Position numbers and translations under genes: made by a program | The notes under the pieces: model-generated | Databases searched by the model: none | What the model was told of the DNA's origin: nothing | The model's input: the letters and a program-made list of their open reading frames with translations, nothing else | Shown here: positions 15,801 through 26,264 of the stretch, one piece after another | Layout of the letters: each line of letters opens with the position of its first letter | Position numbering within the stretch: the stretch's first letter is position 1 | NCBI GenBank assembly: GCA_963805795.1 | Contig: CAWDVG010000002.1 | Coordinates: 248,001 to 312,000 of the forward strand | Direction of reading: 5' to 3' | DNA: 64,000 nucleotides | From: CAWARU01 sp963805795 | GTDB taxonomy: Bacteria; Pseudomonadota; Gammaproteobacteria; UBA6186; Azoamicaceae

Positions 15801-18427
15801 ATTGGGTTCTCCATGCGCCACATTCCTAGATTTATCTTTTCAATGTGCTCTAATGCAATTGAAACATCCTCGGGAAATAGGGAGATAAAACTATCTGGAA
15901 CAGCATTTTGTATTGCAAACTCGACCGCGGTTTTTTCATCTGAAATAATGGTAATATTATGGAGTGGGTTAAATTTTTGGATACCCATTTGTAGCAAATG
16001 TGTTATTTCTTCATTAGTCCTGCCCCTTCCATTTTTGTCATGCCGAATGATAATTTCATCAAACATTTCGGCAGCATGAAAACCAATATTGACGATATCT
16101 TCGTTTCTCCTATTGCCCGGAGTTCCAATAATGCCCACTTTTTTATGACATTGAATACTTTTTATGAATTTCTTTAATTCGATAAATGCGCCCGTATTAT
16201 GACCATAGTCTACCATAATTTTAAACTTTTCGAAATCAAACATATTCATACGTCCAGGATTAAGCTGGATAGACGGAAGAAAGCTCCTTAACCATGAGGC
16301 AATGTCAGTTATTTCGAAATGATGAAGTATACCAGAAAGAACAGCGGGCATAATATTTTGAATCATAAATTTTGCTTCGCCATTATAAGTAATCGGTATT
16401 TCCTTAACATTGATAATGGCATTTTTAAGATTTCCATGCCTAAAAACCAAATGATCTTCGTCTAAATAAATGGCAAGTCCATTCTTCAAACAATGTTCCT
16501 CAATACGCGCATTGTCTTTATACAAACTAAAGAGTGCAATCTGGCAAGTGAGGTCATCTTTCATTTTATAAACCAAATCGTCATCTGCATTTAAAATGGC
16601 ATAGCCATCGGGTAAGGTACTCATGGGGACAACACGCTTGACTTCCGCCAATTCCTCCAACGTATCAATGCCACCTAAGCCAAGATGATCTTCTGTAATA
16701 TTCGTTACAATACTAATATTGCAGTGATCAAAACCCAAACCGCTGTTTAAAATTCCACCCCGGGCACATTCAAGCACTGCAAAATCAATAGTCGGGTCAT
16801 AGAGAATACTGGCTGCACTTTTTGGGCCGCTACAATCCCCTTTGCGGATTTGATGTTGATTGATATAAACACCGTCTGTTGTGGTACATCCCACCTGATG
16901 ACCTGCTTGCATCGCAAAATAGGCAAGCAACCTTACAGTCGTTGTTTTGCCGTTCGTTCCCGTGACAGCGGTGATCGGAATGCGACTTTTTTTTCCTTCT
17001 GGATATAAATGTTCCACGATATGTTTTGCTACATGGCGTTCTTTATTTTCATCTGAAGCAAAGTGCATTCTTAGCCCAGGTGCAGCATTCACTTCTATAA
17101 TGGCACCATTATTTTTTGAAATGGGGATCCGAATATCTTTTGCGATAATATCAACACCACAAATATCCAGATTCATAATTTTTGCAATTCTTTCTGCTAA
17201 CCACTTATTTTGTGGATGTACCGCATCGGTTACATCGATGGCTGTTCCACCCGTACTTAAATTGGCGGTATATTTTACAAACACTTCTTGTCCATTTGGC
17301 AATACTGAATCTAAAGACAATCCATCTTTTTCCAATATATTTAAGGTGGAGTCATCAATTCTTATTTTTGTTAATATACTCCCATGATCATCTTCACGTC
17401 TTGGGTCGTCATTAATTTTTTTAATTAGACTTTCAATAGTAGAAACCCCGTCCCCCAAGATAGAGGCTGGCTTTCGTCTCGCAATGGCCACCAACTTGTA
17501 ATTTACCACTAGAAACCGAAAATCAAAACCTGGAATATATTCCTCAACAATAATACGGGATGATATTTTTTTCGCTTCATTGAACGCAAACTTAACTTGA
17601 TCTAAGTTCATAATGCCGGTTGTTACACCCCTGCCCTGATTACCATTGATGGGCTTAATAACCACCGGAAAATTCATTTCTTTTAATACTTTTTTTAAGG
17701 TAGATATTTTTCTTACAATATACCCTTTGGGTGTTGGAATATGAAAGGAATTTAATATTCTTTTGGTAAGGTCTTTGTCAGAAACCAAATCGACAGCTAT
17801 AGCACTCGTGCTACAGGATAAAGCAGCACAGATTTTTTTCTGATGTACCCCATATCCAAAAATAATATTTGAGTCTGAATAGGGTTGATGCCAAGGTATA
17901 TTTTTGTCTTCAGCTTCTGCTACTATGGCTCTGGTACTGGGACCTAAACCCTGATCTAATCTGACGTCTGTAATGAAGGCAATGTCTTTTTCTAAAGCGG
18001 TATATTCTTTTCCCTTTGCTAAGCATTCTACAATTTGGACAGCCTTTTTTGCTGCATATCTTCCCGCCGTTTCAAGCTCATATGAAAAAATAACATTATA
18101 AACATTCTCTTGTTTCGTTGCATAAGTTCTGCCAAAGGTACAATCCATTCCGCACAGATGCTGAAGCTCTAAAGCAACATGTTCCACTACGTGTCCGAGC
18201 CAAGTGCCTTCTTGAAGTCGTTCTATAAAGCCCCCTTTCTTATTACGTGAACAATGATGATTCGCAAGTGTAGGTATTAAATCCAAGAGCGCCTCAGTGA
18301 ACCCATTAATGAGGTTCGTGGGCAGCTGTTCGTATTCTTGTATATCCAATTTTAATATAATGAGTTTTTTTCTATAATTTGACCAGCGGTTAGGGCCTTT
18401 CAAGGCTTGAATATCGATTATTATCAT
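15797..18427 (-). CDS. cphA: Cyanophycin synthetase, complete form
   Basis: Polymerises L-Asp and L-Arg, using ATP, into multi-L-arginyl-poly-L-aspartate. 876 residues in three parts: N domain (1 to about 160), ATP-grasp domain that adds Asp (about 215-460) and Mur-ligase-like domain that adds Arg (about 480-870, P-loop VTGTNGKTTT near 488). The N domain keeps GTWLGHVVEHVALELQ with His79, Glu82 and His83, matching the HxxEH site reported to make primers in CphA1 enzymes. The ATP-grasp loop reads KPINGNQGRGVT. Other motifs: GDCSGPKSA, CARGGILNSGLGF, DYGHNTGAF and GTPGNRRNED. First gene of a cphA-cphB-cphB operon, divergent from a second synthetase. Confidence 0.95.
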   Translation of the reverse strand: MIIIDIQALKGPNRWSNYRKKLIILKLDIQEYEQLPTNLINGFTEALLDLIPTLANHHCSRNKKGGFIERLQEGTWLGHVVEHVALELQHLCGMDCTFGRTYATKQENVYNVIFSYELETAGRYAAKKAVQIVECLAKGKEYTALEKDIAFITDVRLDQGLGPSTRAIVAEAEDKNIPWHQPYSDSNIIFGYGVHQKKICAALSCSTSAIAVDLVSDKDLTKRILNSFHIPTPKGYIVRKISTLKKVLKEMNFPVVIKPINGNQGRGVTTGIMNLDQVKFAFNEAKKISSRIIVEEYIPGFDFRFLVVNYKLVAIARRKPASILGDGVSTIESLIKKINDDPRREDDHGSILTKIRIDDSTLNILEKDGLSLDSVLPNGQEVFVKYTANLSTGGTAIDVTDAVHPQNKWLAERIAKIMNLDICGVDIIAKDIRIPISKNNGAIIEVNAAPGLRMHFASDENKERHVAKHIVEHLYPEGKKSRIPITAVTGTNGKTTTVRLLAYFAMQAGHQVGCTTTDGVYINQHQIRKGDCSGPKSAASILYDPTIDFAVLECARGGILNSGLGFDHCNISIVTNITEDHLGLGGIDTLEELAEVKRVVPMSTLPDGYAILNADDDLVYKMKDDLTCQIALFSLYKDNARIEEHCLKNGLAIYLDEDHLVFRHGNLKNAIINVKEIPITYNGEAKFMIQNIMPAVLSGILHHFEITDIASWLRSFLPSIQLNPGRMNMFDFEKFKIMVDYGHNTGAFIELKKFIKSIQCHKKVGIIGTPGNRRNEDIVNIGFHAAEMFDEIIIRHDKNGRGRTNEEITHLLQMGIQKFNPLHNITIISDEKTAVEFAIQNAVPDSFISLFPEDVSIALEHIEKINLGMWRMENPI

Positions 18428-18723
18428 ACTATTTTCCTCAAGAAAATAATTCCCTTGTTATGAGTGTTTGAACTCCACTATATAGTGTTTTCGTAAAAAA
18501 ATGATTTCTCTTTAATTTTTTATGACTTACCTTTATTCTAACGTCGACCTACTACATCACTCACATCTAAAAATTACAGTTACTTCTAGGTCACAAAAGA
18601 AGATTATACTTAATTAATATTAGCAAAATTATGATCTATTCGTGTATGGAGATATATCGTGATTGAGATCTATTTCACATTAATTAGGTCATTTTTAAGA
18701 AGAAGTCCCGGAGGTTCCTATCT
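18428..18723. promoter_or_regulatory. Divergent intergenic region between the two cyanophycin synthetase genes
   Basis: 296 bases without a plausible gene. It must carry the promoters of both divergent transcription units. It is AT-rich. The octamer GATCTATT occurs twice, at about 18630 and 18667, in the same direction. No clear ARG-box-like palindrome was found by eye. GGAGG at about 18709 is the ribosome site of the plus-strand gene. Confidence 0.4.
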
Positions 18724-21339
18724 GTGGAAATTTTAGAAACCAAAATATTGAAGGGCCCTAATATATGGTCTATCGAGAAGCCGCAATTGGTGGTCTTAAA
18801 AATAATAAATCCTAAATCGGAGACAACATCCAATGTTGCCCTAGAAGAACTGGCTATCAAGATTGATCAATTACTCTCTTCTGTACATGAAAATGGAAGC
18901 AACCATTCTGATTTTTTGCAAAGGATTCAAACTCAGGAACTATCCATTGCCTATATGATTGCCTGTCTTGCCTTAGAATTACAGAGAGGTTCTGACCCTA
19001 CTTTAGATTTTGTCAATAGCTATATTAAAGGCGCAGATATATCTTATGCAATTTTTTCTTATTCAATAGAATCTGCTGGAATTTTCGCTGCCAATTGCGC
19101 CGTAAAAATTGTGGAATGCTTAATGAGCGGAAAACTTTATAAGGCTTTTAAAAAAGACCTTAAAGATATAAAAGAAATTTTTATTAACCAAGGTTTAGGG
19201 CCAAGCACTCAATCCATTGTGGATGAAGCAAGCATTCGCGGCATTCCCTACCGCCGCATGGGAGCGCAGTCATTAATCATGTTTGGCTATGGTAAGAACT
19301 TAAAACTTATAAATGCATCCGCCACCTCAGATACCAGCATTATTGGTGTAGATATGGCATCAGAAAAAGATTTTACCAAGAAAATACTTGCTGAGGCTTA
19401 TATACCTGTCCCCCACGGAGTCGTAGTAAGAAATTTAAATGAATTGAAGCAAGCATTAGATAATATCTTATTTCCTATTGTCATAAAGCCCTTAGATGGG
19501 AATCATGGGAATGGGGTTACAACACACATTTACGACAAGGAAAAAGCCTACCTCGCTTATAAAATTGCAAAAAAAATTTCCTCGAGTATTATCGTGGAAC
19601 ATTTTATCAATGGGTTTGATTATCGGTTTTTAATGGTGAACTATAAGCTCGTGGCCGCAGCCAAACGAAAACCAGCCTCCGTTATGGGAGATGGTGTTTC
19701 AACGATTCAAGAACTGATTGAAAAAGTTAATCAAGATCCGAAAAGAGGAAATGATCATGAGAATTTTCTGACTAAAATTAATATTGACGAAACAACAACA
19801 GAACTATTGATAACACATGGATTGACTCTTCAAACCGTACTTGAAAACGGCAAAGAATTTTTTTTAAAATATTCTGCCAATATTAGTGCCGGTGGCACTG
19901 CGATTGATGTGACTGATCAGGTTCATGTCGATAATCATTTAATTGCCGAACGGGTTGCGAGGCTACTCAATTTGAATATTTGCGGAATTGATTTAATTTC
20001 TACCGATATCAGTATTCCTCTTTCAGAAGCAACCGGTGCGATTATAGAAGTGAATGCAAGCCCAGGTTTACGTATGCATTTAAAACCTACAGAAGGAAAA
20101 TCTCGCAATATCGGAAAGGCGATTATTAATCTACTTTATCCTCAAGATGTTAAGGCCAGAATTCCAATTATTGCGGTGACAGGTACCAATGGTAAAACCA
20201 CTACTACAAGATTAATTGCACATTTTGCTGCTCACGAGGGTTACCAGGTTGGTTTTACTACTACGGATGGAATTTATATTAATAATAGATTAATTTATCA
20301 AGGCGATTGTAGTGGACCCAAAAGTGCAGAAAGTGTTTTACGTGAACCGATTGTTGACTTTGCGGTCTTTGAATGCGCTCGCGGGGGCATTTTGCATTCG
20401 GGCTTAGGTTTTGACAAATGTAATATTAGTATCGTTATCAATATTTCTGCGGATCATCTGGGTTTAGATGAAGTGTTGACATTAGAAGATCTCGTTAAGG
20501 TAAAAAGCGTAGTCCCAAAAAGTACTACACGAGAAGGCTATGCAATATTAAATGCTGACGATGATCTTGTGTTTTCAATGCGCGATGATTTATATTGTAA
20601 TATTGCGCTATTTAGTATGAAATCTAACAATCCTAGAATCAAGGAACATTGCTCTAAAGGAGGAATAGCTGCATATGTGAAAGAAGACAATATCATTATT
20701 TCAGCTGGGGAAATAAATGCCGTTTTTGCAAATGTTAAAGATATTCCACTCACCTTTCATGGGGCCGCTACTGCAATGACACAAAATATATTAGCTGCAA
20801 TTCTTGCCGCTAAAGTAAGCAATTTTAATATGGCACATATTGTTCGGTTACTAAAAAATTTCTTTCCTTCTCCAGAAAATATCCCAGGAAGAATGAACTT
20901 GTTTGATTTTACAACTTTTAAGGTACTGGTGGACTATGGTCATAATATGGGGGCGTTTCTAGAACTGAAAAAATACTTGAGCAGTATTAAATGTAACCAG
21001 AAAATTGGGATTTTTGGTGCGCCAGGAGATAGACGAAATGAAGATATTATAAACTTAGGATTTTATGCTGCACAAATATTTGATAAAATTATTATTAAAC
21101 ATGATTCATACGGTCGTGGCAGAACAAATCAAGAGATTACAAGACTGATTGAAGAAGGGGTTCACAAATGTAATCCTAACTTCAATATTGAAGTTATCTC
21201 TGATGAGACGAAAGCTTTACAATTTACCATGGAACATGCTAAATCGGGAGATTTTATTGCTTACTTTCCTGAAGATGTGAATGCAACCATTGAATTTCTT
21301 AATCAATATAACCAACGCATTATAAGTGATTTTCCATAA
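18724..21339 (+). CDS. Cyanophycin synthetase paralogue with a degenerate N domain
   Basis: 871 residues starting with GTG at 18724 after a good GGAGG. It has the same three-domain layout as the neighbouring CphA. The ATP-grasp domain (KPLDGNHGNGVTTHI) and Mur-ligase domain (VTGTNGKTTTT near 485, GDCSGPKSAES, CARGGILHSGLGF, DYGHNMGAF, GAPGDRRNED) look active. The N domain has drifted: where CphA has HVVEH this protein has Tyr77-Met-Ile-Ala-Cys81, so the zinc-peptidase-like primer site is gone. The usual HHCS/GGF and EGTW motifs are also lost. It probably extends chains but depends on primers from elsewhere, or forms mixed oligomers; that is inference. Followed after about 70 bases by an isoaspartyl peptidase gene. 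Confidence 0.9.
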   Translation: MEILETKILKGPNIWSIEKPQLVVLKIINPKSETTSNVALEELAIKIDQLLSSVHENGSNHSDFLQRIQTQELSIAYMIACLALELQRGSDPTLDFVNSYIKGADISYAIFSYSIESAGIFAANCAVKIVECLMSGKLYKAFKKDLKDIKEIFINQGLGPSTQSIVDEASIRGIPYRRMGAQSLIMFGYGKNLKLINASATSDTSIIGVDMASEKDFTKKILAEAYIPVPHGVVVRNLNELKQALDNILFPIVIKPLDGNHGNGVTTHIYDKEKAYLAYKIAKKISSSIIVEHFINGFDYRFLMVNYKLVAAAKRKPASVMGDGVSTIQELIEKVNQDPKRGNDHENFLTKINIDETTTELLITHGLTLQTVLENGKEFFLKYSANISAGGTAIDVTDQVHVDNHLIAERVARLLNLNICGIDLISTDISIPLSEATGAIIEVNASPGLRMHLKPTEGKSRNIGKAIINLLYPQDVKARIPIIAVTGTNGKTTTTRLIAHFAAHEGYQVGFTTTDGIYINNRLIYQGDCSGPKSAESVLREPIVDFAVFECARGGILHSGLGFDKCNISIVINISADHLGLDEVLTLEDLVKVKSVVPKSTTREGYAILNADDDLVFSMRDDLYCNIALFSMKSNNPRIKEHCSKGGIAAYVKEDNIIISAGEINAVFANVKDIPLTFHGAATAMTQNILAAILAAKVSNFNMAHIVRLLKNFFPSPENIPGRMNLFDFTTFKVLVDYGHNMGAFLELKKYLSSIKCNQKIGIFGAPGDRRNEDIINLGFYAAQIFDKIIIKHDSYGRGRTNQEITRLIEEGVHKCNPNFNIEVISDETKALQFTMEHAKSGDFIAYFPEDVNATIEFLNQYNQRIISDFP

Positions 21340-21408
21340 AATCTACAGGAATTTTGTTGTACACAAATAGAACTAAAGTGAATAAAAGAATGTAAGGGAG
21401 AAAATAAT

Positions 21409-22332
21409 ATGGCGGATAAGATTGCACTGTCTGTTCATGGCGGTGCCAGCGATTCTAATGCCTATCTTCGCAAACATATGCGAGATTATGAAGCCGGCCT
21501 GAAAAACGCAGTTTTAGCGGGCTATAAAATTCTAAAAAGGGGAGGGTCTGCCTTAGATGCGGTGGAAAATGCAGTAATAATGCTAGAAGATGATCCTTTT
21601 TTTAATGCAGGACGAGGATCCGCCTTAAATAGTCGAGGTGAAGTTGAAATGGATGCCTCAATTATGGATGGCAAGAAGCTAAGAGCGGGCGCTGTTGCAC
21701 TCGTAAAGGGGGTAAAAAATCCTGTGGTGCTTGCTCGTAATGTCATGATGAAAACAAAACACGTATTTCTTTCCAGCCAAGGCGCAATAGATTTTGCGCA
21801 ATCGAAAGAGATAGAATTTGAACCTAATGCTTATTTTGTAACCGAACATCAATTCCAAGAATTTTTAAAAGAAAAAAAAAGAGAAGCGTTATATAAGAAC
21901 CAGCGTTCAAAAAGAAAATTTGGAACCGTTGGTGCCGTGGCTCTCGATAGAAATGGAAATTTGGCTGCAGCCACCTCTACTGGAGGGACGAGTTACTGCT
22001 TACCGGGTCGCATCGGGGATAGTTGTATCGTCGGAGCAGGATGCTACGCAAATAATAAAACTTGTGCAGTTTCTGGTACAGGAAGCGGTGAGATTCTAAT
22101 AACCAATGTCGTCGCTCATACGATATCCATGCTTGTACAATTCAAAAAATATACCCTGCAAGAAGCTTGTGATTATATTATCAATAGGGTTACTTTCAAA
22201 AGAAGAGAACACGGGATTGGAGTCATTGCAATTGATCCGAAAGGAAATATTGGCATTTCGTTTAATACACAAATTATGAAAAGAGCATGGATTACAACAA
22301 AAGGAGAATTGTTTGTAAAAATTATTCGCTAA
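21409..22332 (+). CDS. Isoaspartyl peptidase / plant-type L-asparaginase
   Basis: Ntn-hydrolase that cleaves beta-aspartyl dipeptides, here most likely the beta-Asp-Arg released by cyanophycinase. 307 residues: ALSVHGGASDSN at the start, NAGRGSALNSRGEVEMDASIMDG, and the autoprocessing site KFGTVGAVALDRNGN where Thr (about 173) becomes the N-terminal nucleophile. Substrate residues STGG and GRIGDSCIVGAGCYA follow. AAGGGAG precedes the ATG. Lies directly after the second synthetase gene, which supports a role in polymer recycling. Confidence 0.92.
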   Translation: MADKIALSVHGGASDSNAYLRKHMRDYEAGLKNAVLAGYKILKRGGSALDAVENAVIMLEDDPFFNAGRGSALNSRGEVEMDASIMDGKKLRAGAVALVKGVKNPVVLARNVMMKTKHVFLSSQGAIDFAQSKEIEFEPNAYFVTEHQFQEFLKEKKREALYKNQRSKRKFGTVGAVALDRNGNLAAATSTGGTSYCLPGRIGDSCIVGAGCYANNKTCAVSGTGSGEILITNVVAHTISMLVQFKKYTLQEACDYIINRVTFKRREHGIGVIAIDPKGNIGISFNTQIMKRAWITTKGELFVKIIR

Positions 22333-22611
22333 GAGAAAGCAAATCCTAACTATTGTGGTGAAACCAGCACTACATTTTATCGTCGCCGGTGGCCCATTAT
22401 TCATATTTTTACATAAAATTAAGTCATAAAACCAACATCTAATGATATTAACTTCCAATTTCAACTTCATTCTTATGAGCATTTTATACTATCTAATTTT
22501 ATGGAGATTTGTCAACTATTACACCATCATCCATAATCTTTATAGATTCTCTTTTTTTATTCAGCAATACGACGTGTATTTTCCTTGCCACTTTCTTTGA
22601 ATAGAGCCTTT

Positions 22612-24819
22612 ATGCCAAAAATACAGACAAAACTAGATTTTAATTTAATTTTAGCTGCCCTCTGCACCGGGATACTTTATTTATTAGGAGCCTATTCGTT
22701 TGCTTCCTTGATTTTTAAAGGCCCAATATCACATTATTTGGCTTATGGTTTTAATCTAATTATTATAAGTAATATCGTAGGTTGTCTATTTGGATCTCGC
22801 TTTAGTTCTTTACCCTCTCTTATGTCGTTGTTGCAAACCAGTAATCTCGCGATTTTTGCGCTTATCAGTGCATCTTTAGTAACCAACCTCTCTACTCCCT
22901 TTCTTGATTCAGGGGCCTCCGATTCTTTCAACCCCATTTATACAATCTATATGGCTCTAATCTTACTTTGCATTTTCTCTGGCATACTCCTGTGGCTGCT
23001 TGGAAAATTTGAATTGGGCAATTTGATTCGTTTCGTGCCTTATCCTGTTATTGTTGCATTTTTGGCTGCTTCGGGTTGGATATTGATAGCTTTTTCCTTA
23101 GAGCTGATTTTGGGGAATGCCATTCATGCCCTACCAAAAAGTTTATTGAATCCCCAAATCATTATACAATTATTAGCCGCAGTGATTTTAGTAATAACTA
23201 TTATGGTATTACAAAAACGTTTTGATCAACCCTTTATCATGCCAATGACCTATGTGATAGCTTTGGTTTTGTTTTACTTAATCGCCTATCTATTTGATAT
23301 TCCTTTGGAATCTTTTAGACTGTCTAATCAATCGCATATGACAAGCGGAGGGGAATTTGCAAATCCTTTTCAGATGTTATCTTTTGCAAATGTACACTGG
23401 AAAGCATTTCTGGATCGCAATGTCTTGGGAAACAGTATTGCCATTTTGATCATCACTCCGCTTTTTCTTTTAGTTACATTAAACGGCATCGAAAAGGAAA
23501 CTCAGCATGAATTTAATTACAACAGAGAGCTTAAATACACTGGAATATCAAACATTGTTCTACCACTATTGGGTGGCGGCACCATTGTAAGTGCTGCGCT
23601 GTCTGCCACTTTACGCAATTATCAAATGTGCGTTACAAGCCGTTGGGTGGGGGTTATAGTCACTCTTGTTTTATTTTCTGGACTTTTCTTTGGAACTTCC
23701 CTTTTACAGAAGGCCCCATTATTTATAGTGGCCAGTATTCCATTAATGAGTGGAGTTGGGTTGATTAAAAGTTGGTTGTTAGATACTAGAACTAAATTAT
23801 CCAGGTTAGATTATGCCTTGCTTTGGTTTATTTTTTTAATCATTGTTTTAGACGGCTTCTTGATAGGCATTTTTTTAGGTGTGGTTGCCTCTTTACTTGT
23901 TTTTGATTATCGTTATGGCCAAACAAGTACCGTACGTAATACGCTTACCGGTTTAGATCTGCAAAGCAATAATGAACGAGGCATGGCCGCAGAGGCAATA
24001 CTTAAAACTTATAGACCCGGTATCGATATTATTATTTTGCAAGGATATCTATTTTTTGGAAACATTAACACTTTAATTGAAAAACTGATCCTTAGAATGG
24101 AAAACAAAAACCATTCGAAACTTTATTTTATTATCCTTGATTTCAGAAATACACAAGGCATGGATCCTTCTTCCGCCGAAGGATTTTTCAGGCTCTATAA
24201 ACATGCAAGAGAACATCAGGTTAAAATAATTTTCAGCCATTTATCTCAAGATATTTTTCAAAATATTCTGAGCTTTCTCAAATTTACAGAAGAAGACAAC
24301 CTCTTCCTTTGTTTTTCAGATCTGGATTACAGCCTAGAGTGGTGTGAAAATTATTTTTTACAGCAGAAAACACTTAACTGGAAAACTTATTTTGCAGGAC
24401 AATTAGCGCTCATATTTCCCCAAGAATCTGAATTAAAAACCTTTTCAAACTATCTTGAGCCAATCAAAGTTAATGAACAGGCTCTGCTTTTCTCAGAAGG
24501 AGATGATTTACAAGATATTTATTTTTTAGAGTCAGGGGTATTGGATTTGCTTTATCAAAATTCAAATTGTCATGAAATCAGAATGAAAACTATTTATCCT
24601 GGTGTGTTTTTGGGCGAAACCAGCTTGTATCTTGGAATGAAACAGATTTTTTCTTGCCGAGCAAAAATCTCTTCTTTTCTTTATCGACTATCTTTTGATA
24701 ATTTAATCCGCATGGAACGTGAGAATCCAAATTTGGCATTAATCTTTCATCGTTATATCGTTTGCCAAAGCCTAAATCGTTTAACACATACACATAAGAC
24801 CATACTTTCTTTAATCTAA
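22612..24819 (+). CDS. SulP-family anion transporter with STAS and cyclic-nucleotide-binding domains
   Basis: About 735 residues from the ATG at 22612 (a TTG nine codons upstream is possible). The first 430 residues form about 10-12 membrane segments of the SulP type. A STAS domain follows (IDIIILQGYLFFGNINTLIE, then FIILDFRNTQGMDPSSAEGF). The C-terminus is a CAP_ED/cNMP-like domain (FSEGDDLQDIYFLESGVLDL, then PGVFLGETSLYLG). Transport of sulfate, bicarbonate or dicarboxylates is possible; the family is too broad to choose. The cNMP domain suggests gating by a nucleotide or second messenger. Adjacent to the cyanophycin genes, but with a gap of 279 bases. Confidence 0.83.
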   Translation: MPKIQTKLDFNLILAALCTGILYLLGAYSFASLIFKGPISHYLAYGFNLIIISNIVGCLFGSRFSSLPSLMSLLQTSNLAIFALISASLVTNLSTPFLDSGASDSFNPIYTIYMALILLCIFSGILLWLLGKFELGNLIRFVPYPVIVAFLAASGWILIAFSLELILGNAIHALPKSLLNPQIIIQLLAAVILVITIMVLQKRFDQPFIMPMTYVIALVLFYLIAYLFDIPLESFRLSNQSHMTSGGEFANPFQMLSFANVHWKAFLDRNVLGNSIAILIITPLFLLVTLNGIEKETQHEFNYNRELKYTGISNIVLPLLGGGTIVSAALSATLRNYQMCVTSRWVGVIVTLVLFSGLFFGTSLLQKAPLFIVASIPLMSGVGLIKSWLLDTRTKLSRLDYALLWFIFLIIVLDGFLIGIFLGVVASLLVFDYRYGQTSTVRNTLTGLDLQSNNERGMAAEAILKTYRPGIDIIILQGYLFFGNINTLIEKLILRMENKNHSKLYFIILDFRNTQGMDPSSAEGFFRLYKHAREHQVKIIFSHLSQDIFQNILSFLKFTEEDNLFLCFSDLDYSLEWCENYFLQQKTLNWKTYFAGQLALIFPQESELKTFSNYLEPIKVNEQALLFSEGDDLQDIYFLESGVLDLLYQNSNCHEIRMKTIYPGVFLGETSLYLGMKQIFSCRAKISSFLYRLSFDNLIRMERENPNLALIFHRYIVCQSLNRLTHTHKTILSLI

Positions 24820-24901
24820 TGATTGCCAATAATCAATGTTTCTTTTTTTAGGCTTAGTTGGGAACTCATCATGTTCAATATGTCTATGCTATTGAACTTT
24901 T

Positions 24902-26264
24902 TTAACATTCTGGGTTTTTATTATCTACAGACTCCGCCGCAACAAAAGCAGGTTTACCATATATATAGGTTGCTATAATATTCACTTCCGAACCCAGCGT
25001 CATCAAAATAAAAAGCAACTCAAAAATATCATCGATCTTTGCTTTGCGATATTTCAAATACGGAGTCACATCGGGATCAATGACTATAAAATCTGCCTCC
25101 TTGCCTCTAACAAAATTGCCGATTTTGTTTTCTAATTGTAACGCTTTTGCCGCATCCAAATGTTGCTATATACCAGCGAACCATACTGGGTAATTTAACG
25201 CTATTTAGCATAGATACTTTATAGGCATCATCCATTACAGCAAACATGGAAAGACAATTTCCTCCTCCCCAATCGGTGCCTAAAGTAATTTTATCTGTAT
25301 ATTTCGAGGCTCTAGCAAAATTAAATAAACCGCTTCCTAAAAAGTTATTACTTAATGGACACCAAGATATAATCGCTTTGGTTTCTTGAAATAATTTAAG
25401 TTCATCCTCGGTTGTATGAATACAATGACCAAAAACAGTTCGATCACTGACGAGGCCAAAGTGATCATAAACATCCATATAGTTTTTACTTTTTGGATAA
25501 AGTTTTTTCACTGCAGCAACTTCATTTACATTTTCATCTAAATGCGTTTGAATATAGCAGTCTGGATGTGCTTTTTTAAGTTCACCACACAACTCAAGGA
25601 TTTTCTCCGAGCAGGATAATGCAAATCGTGGAGAAATACAGTAGGAAAGTCTGCCTTTATTGTGCCATTTTTCAATCAATTTTTTAGTATTGTCGTAATT
25701 TTCTTGTGTGGTTAACATAAGAGAATCAGGCGCATTTTTATCCATGATAATATTGCCGGTAATAAAACGCATATTTCTTTTTTTCAATGCTTCAAAAAAT
25801 ATATCGGTCGCACCGTAAAATAAAGGACCATAGGAAACTGCTGTTGTTGTTCCATTTCTAACAAGCTGATCTAAAAAGAAATTTAATTCTCTTGTCGCTA
25901 TCGCATTGTCACTGTAAGTGCTTTCTGATGGAAAGACATAATTGTCTAGCCAATCTAAAAGCTTGTCACCATAAGCAGCCACAATGGCACTTTGGCTGGC
26001 ATGTTGATGCGTATCTATAAAACCTGGGGTTATAATTTTTCCTTTATAATCGACTACCTTCACGTTGGTTAGTTTATTTTTTAAATCTTCATAGCTGCCA
26101 GCTTCAACCACTTTTCCTGATTCAACAATCAAAACACCATCCAAAATGTCTACATACTGACAATCTTTCTCTGATTGTTTATCCTTATGAATGGGCAAAT
26201 TGGCCAGCGTGGCTGAATCTTTAAAGTAAAAAATACGACCTCTATACCCTGTTTTATCTGACAT
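24902..26264 (-). pseudogene. guaD: Guanine deaminase, frameshifted near the C-terminus
   Basis: Amidohydrolase that converts guanine to xanthine. The main frame (25107-26264) has the metal and substrate motifs: GFIDTHQHASQS, ISPRFALSCSE, QTHLDENVNE, FGHCIHT, WCPLSNNFLGSGLF and GTDWGGGNCLS. After MVRWYIAT it runs into nonsense. The expected continuation (DAAKALQLENKIGNFVRGKEADFIV) is in the next frame (24902 to about 25159). One surplus T in a TTT run at about 25158-25161 explains this. It overlaps the upstream permease gene by 11 bases, so the two form a purine-related pair. Without correction about 85 C-terminal residues are lost. Confidence 0.85.

Noticed and set aside
16947..17387. 146-residue plus-strand frame inside cphA
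   Set aside because: Antisense shadow of strongly conserved cphA coding sequence.
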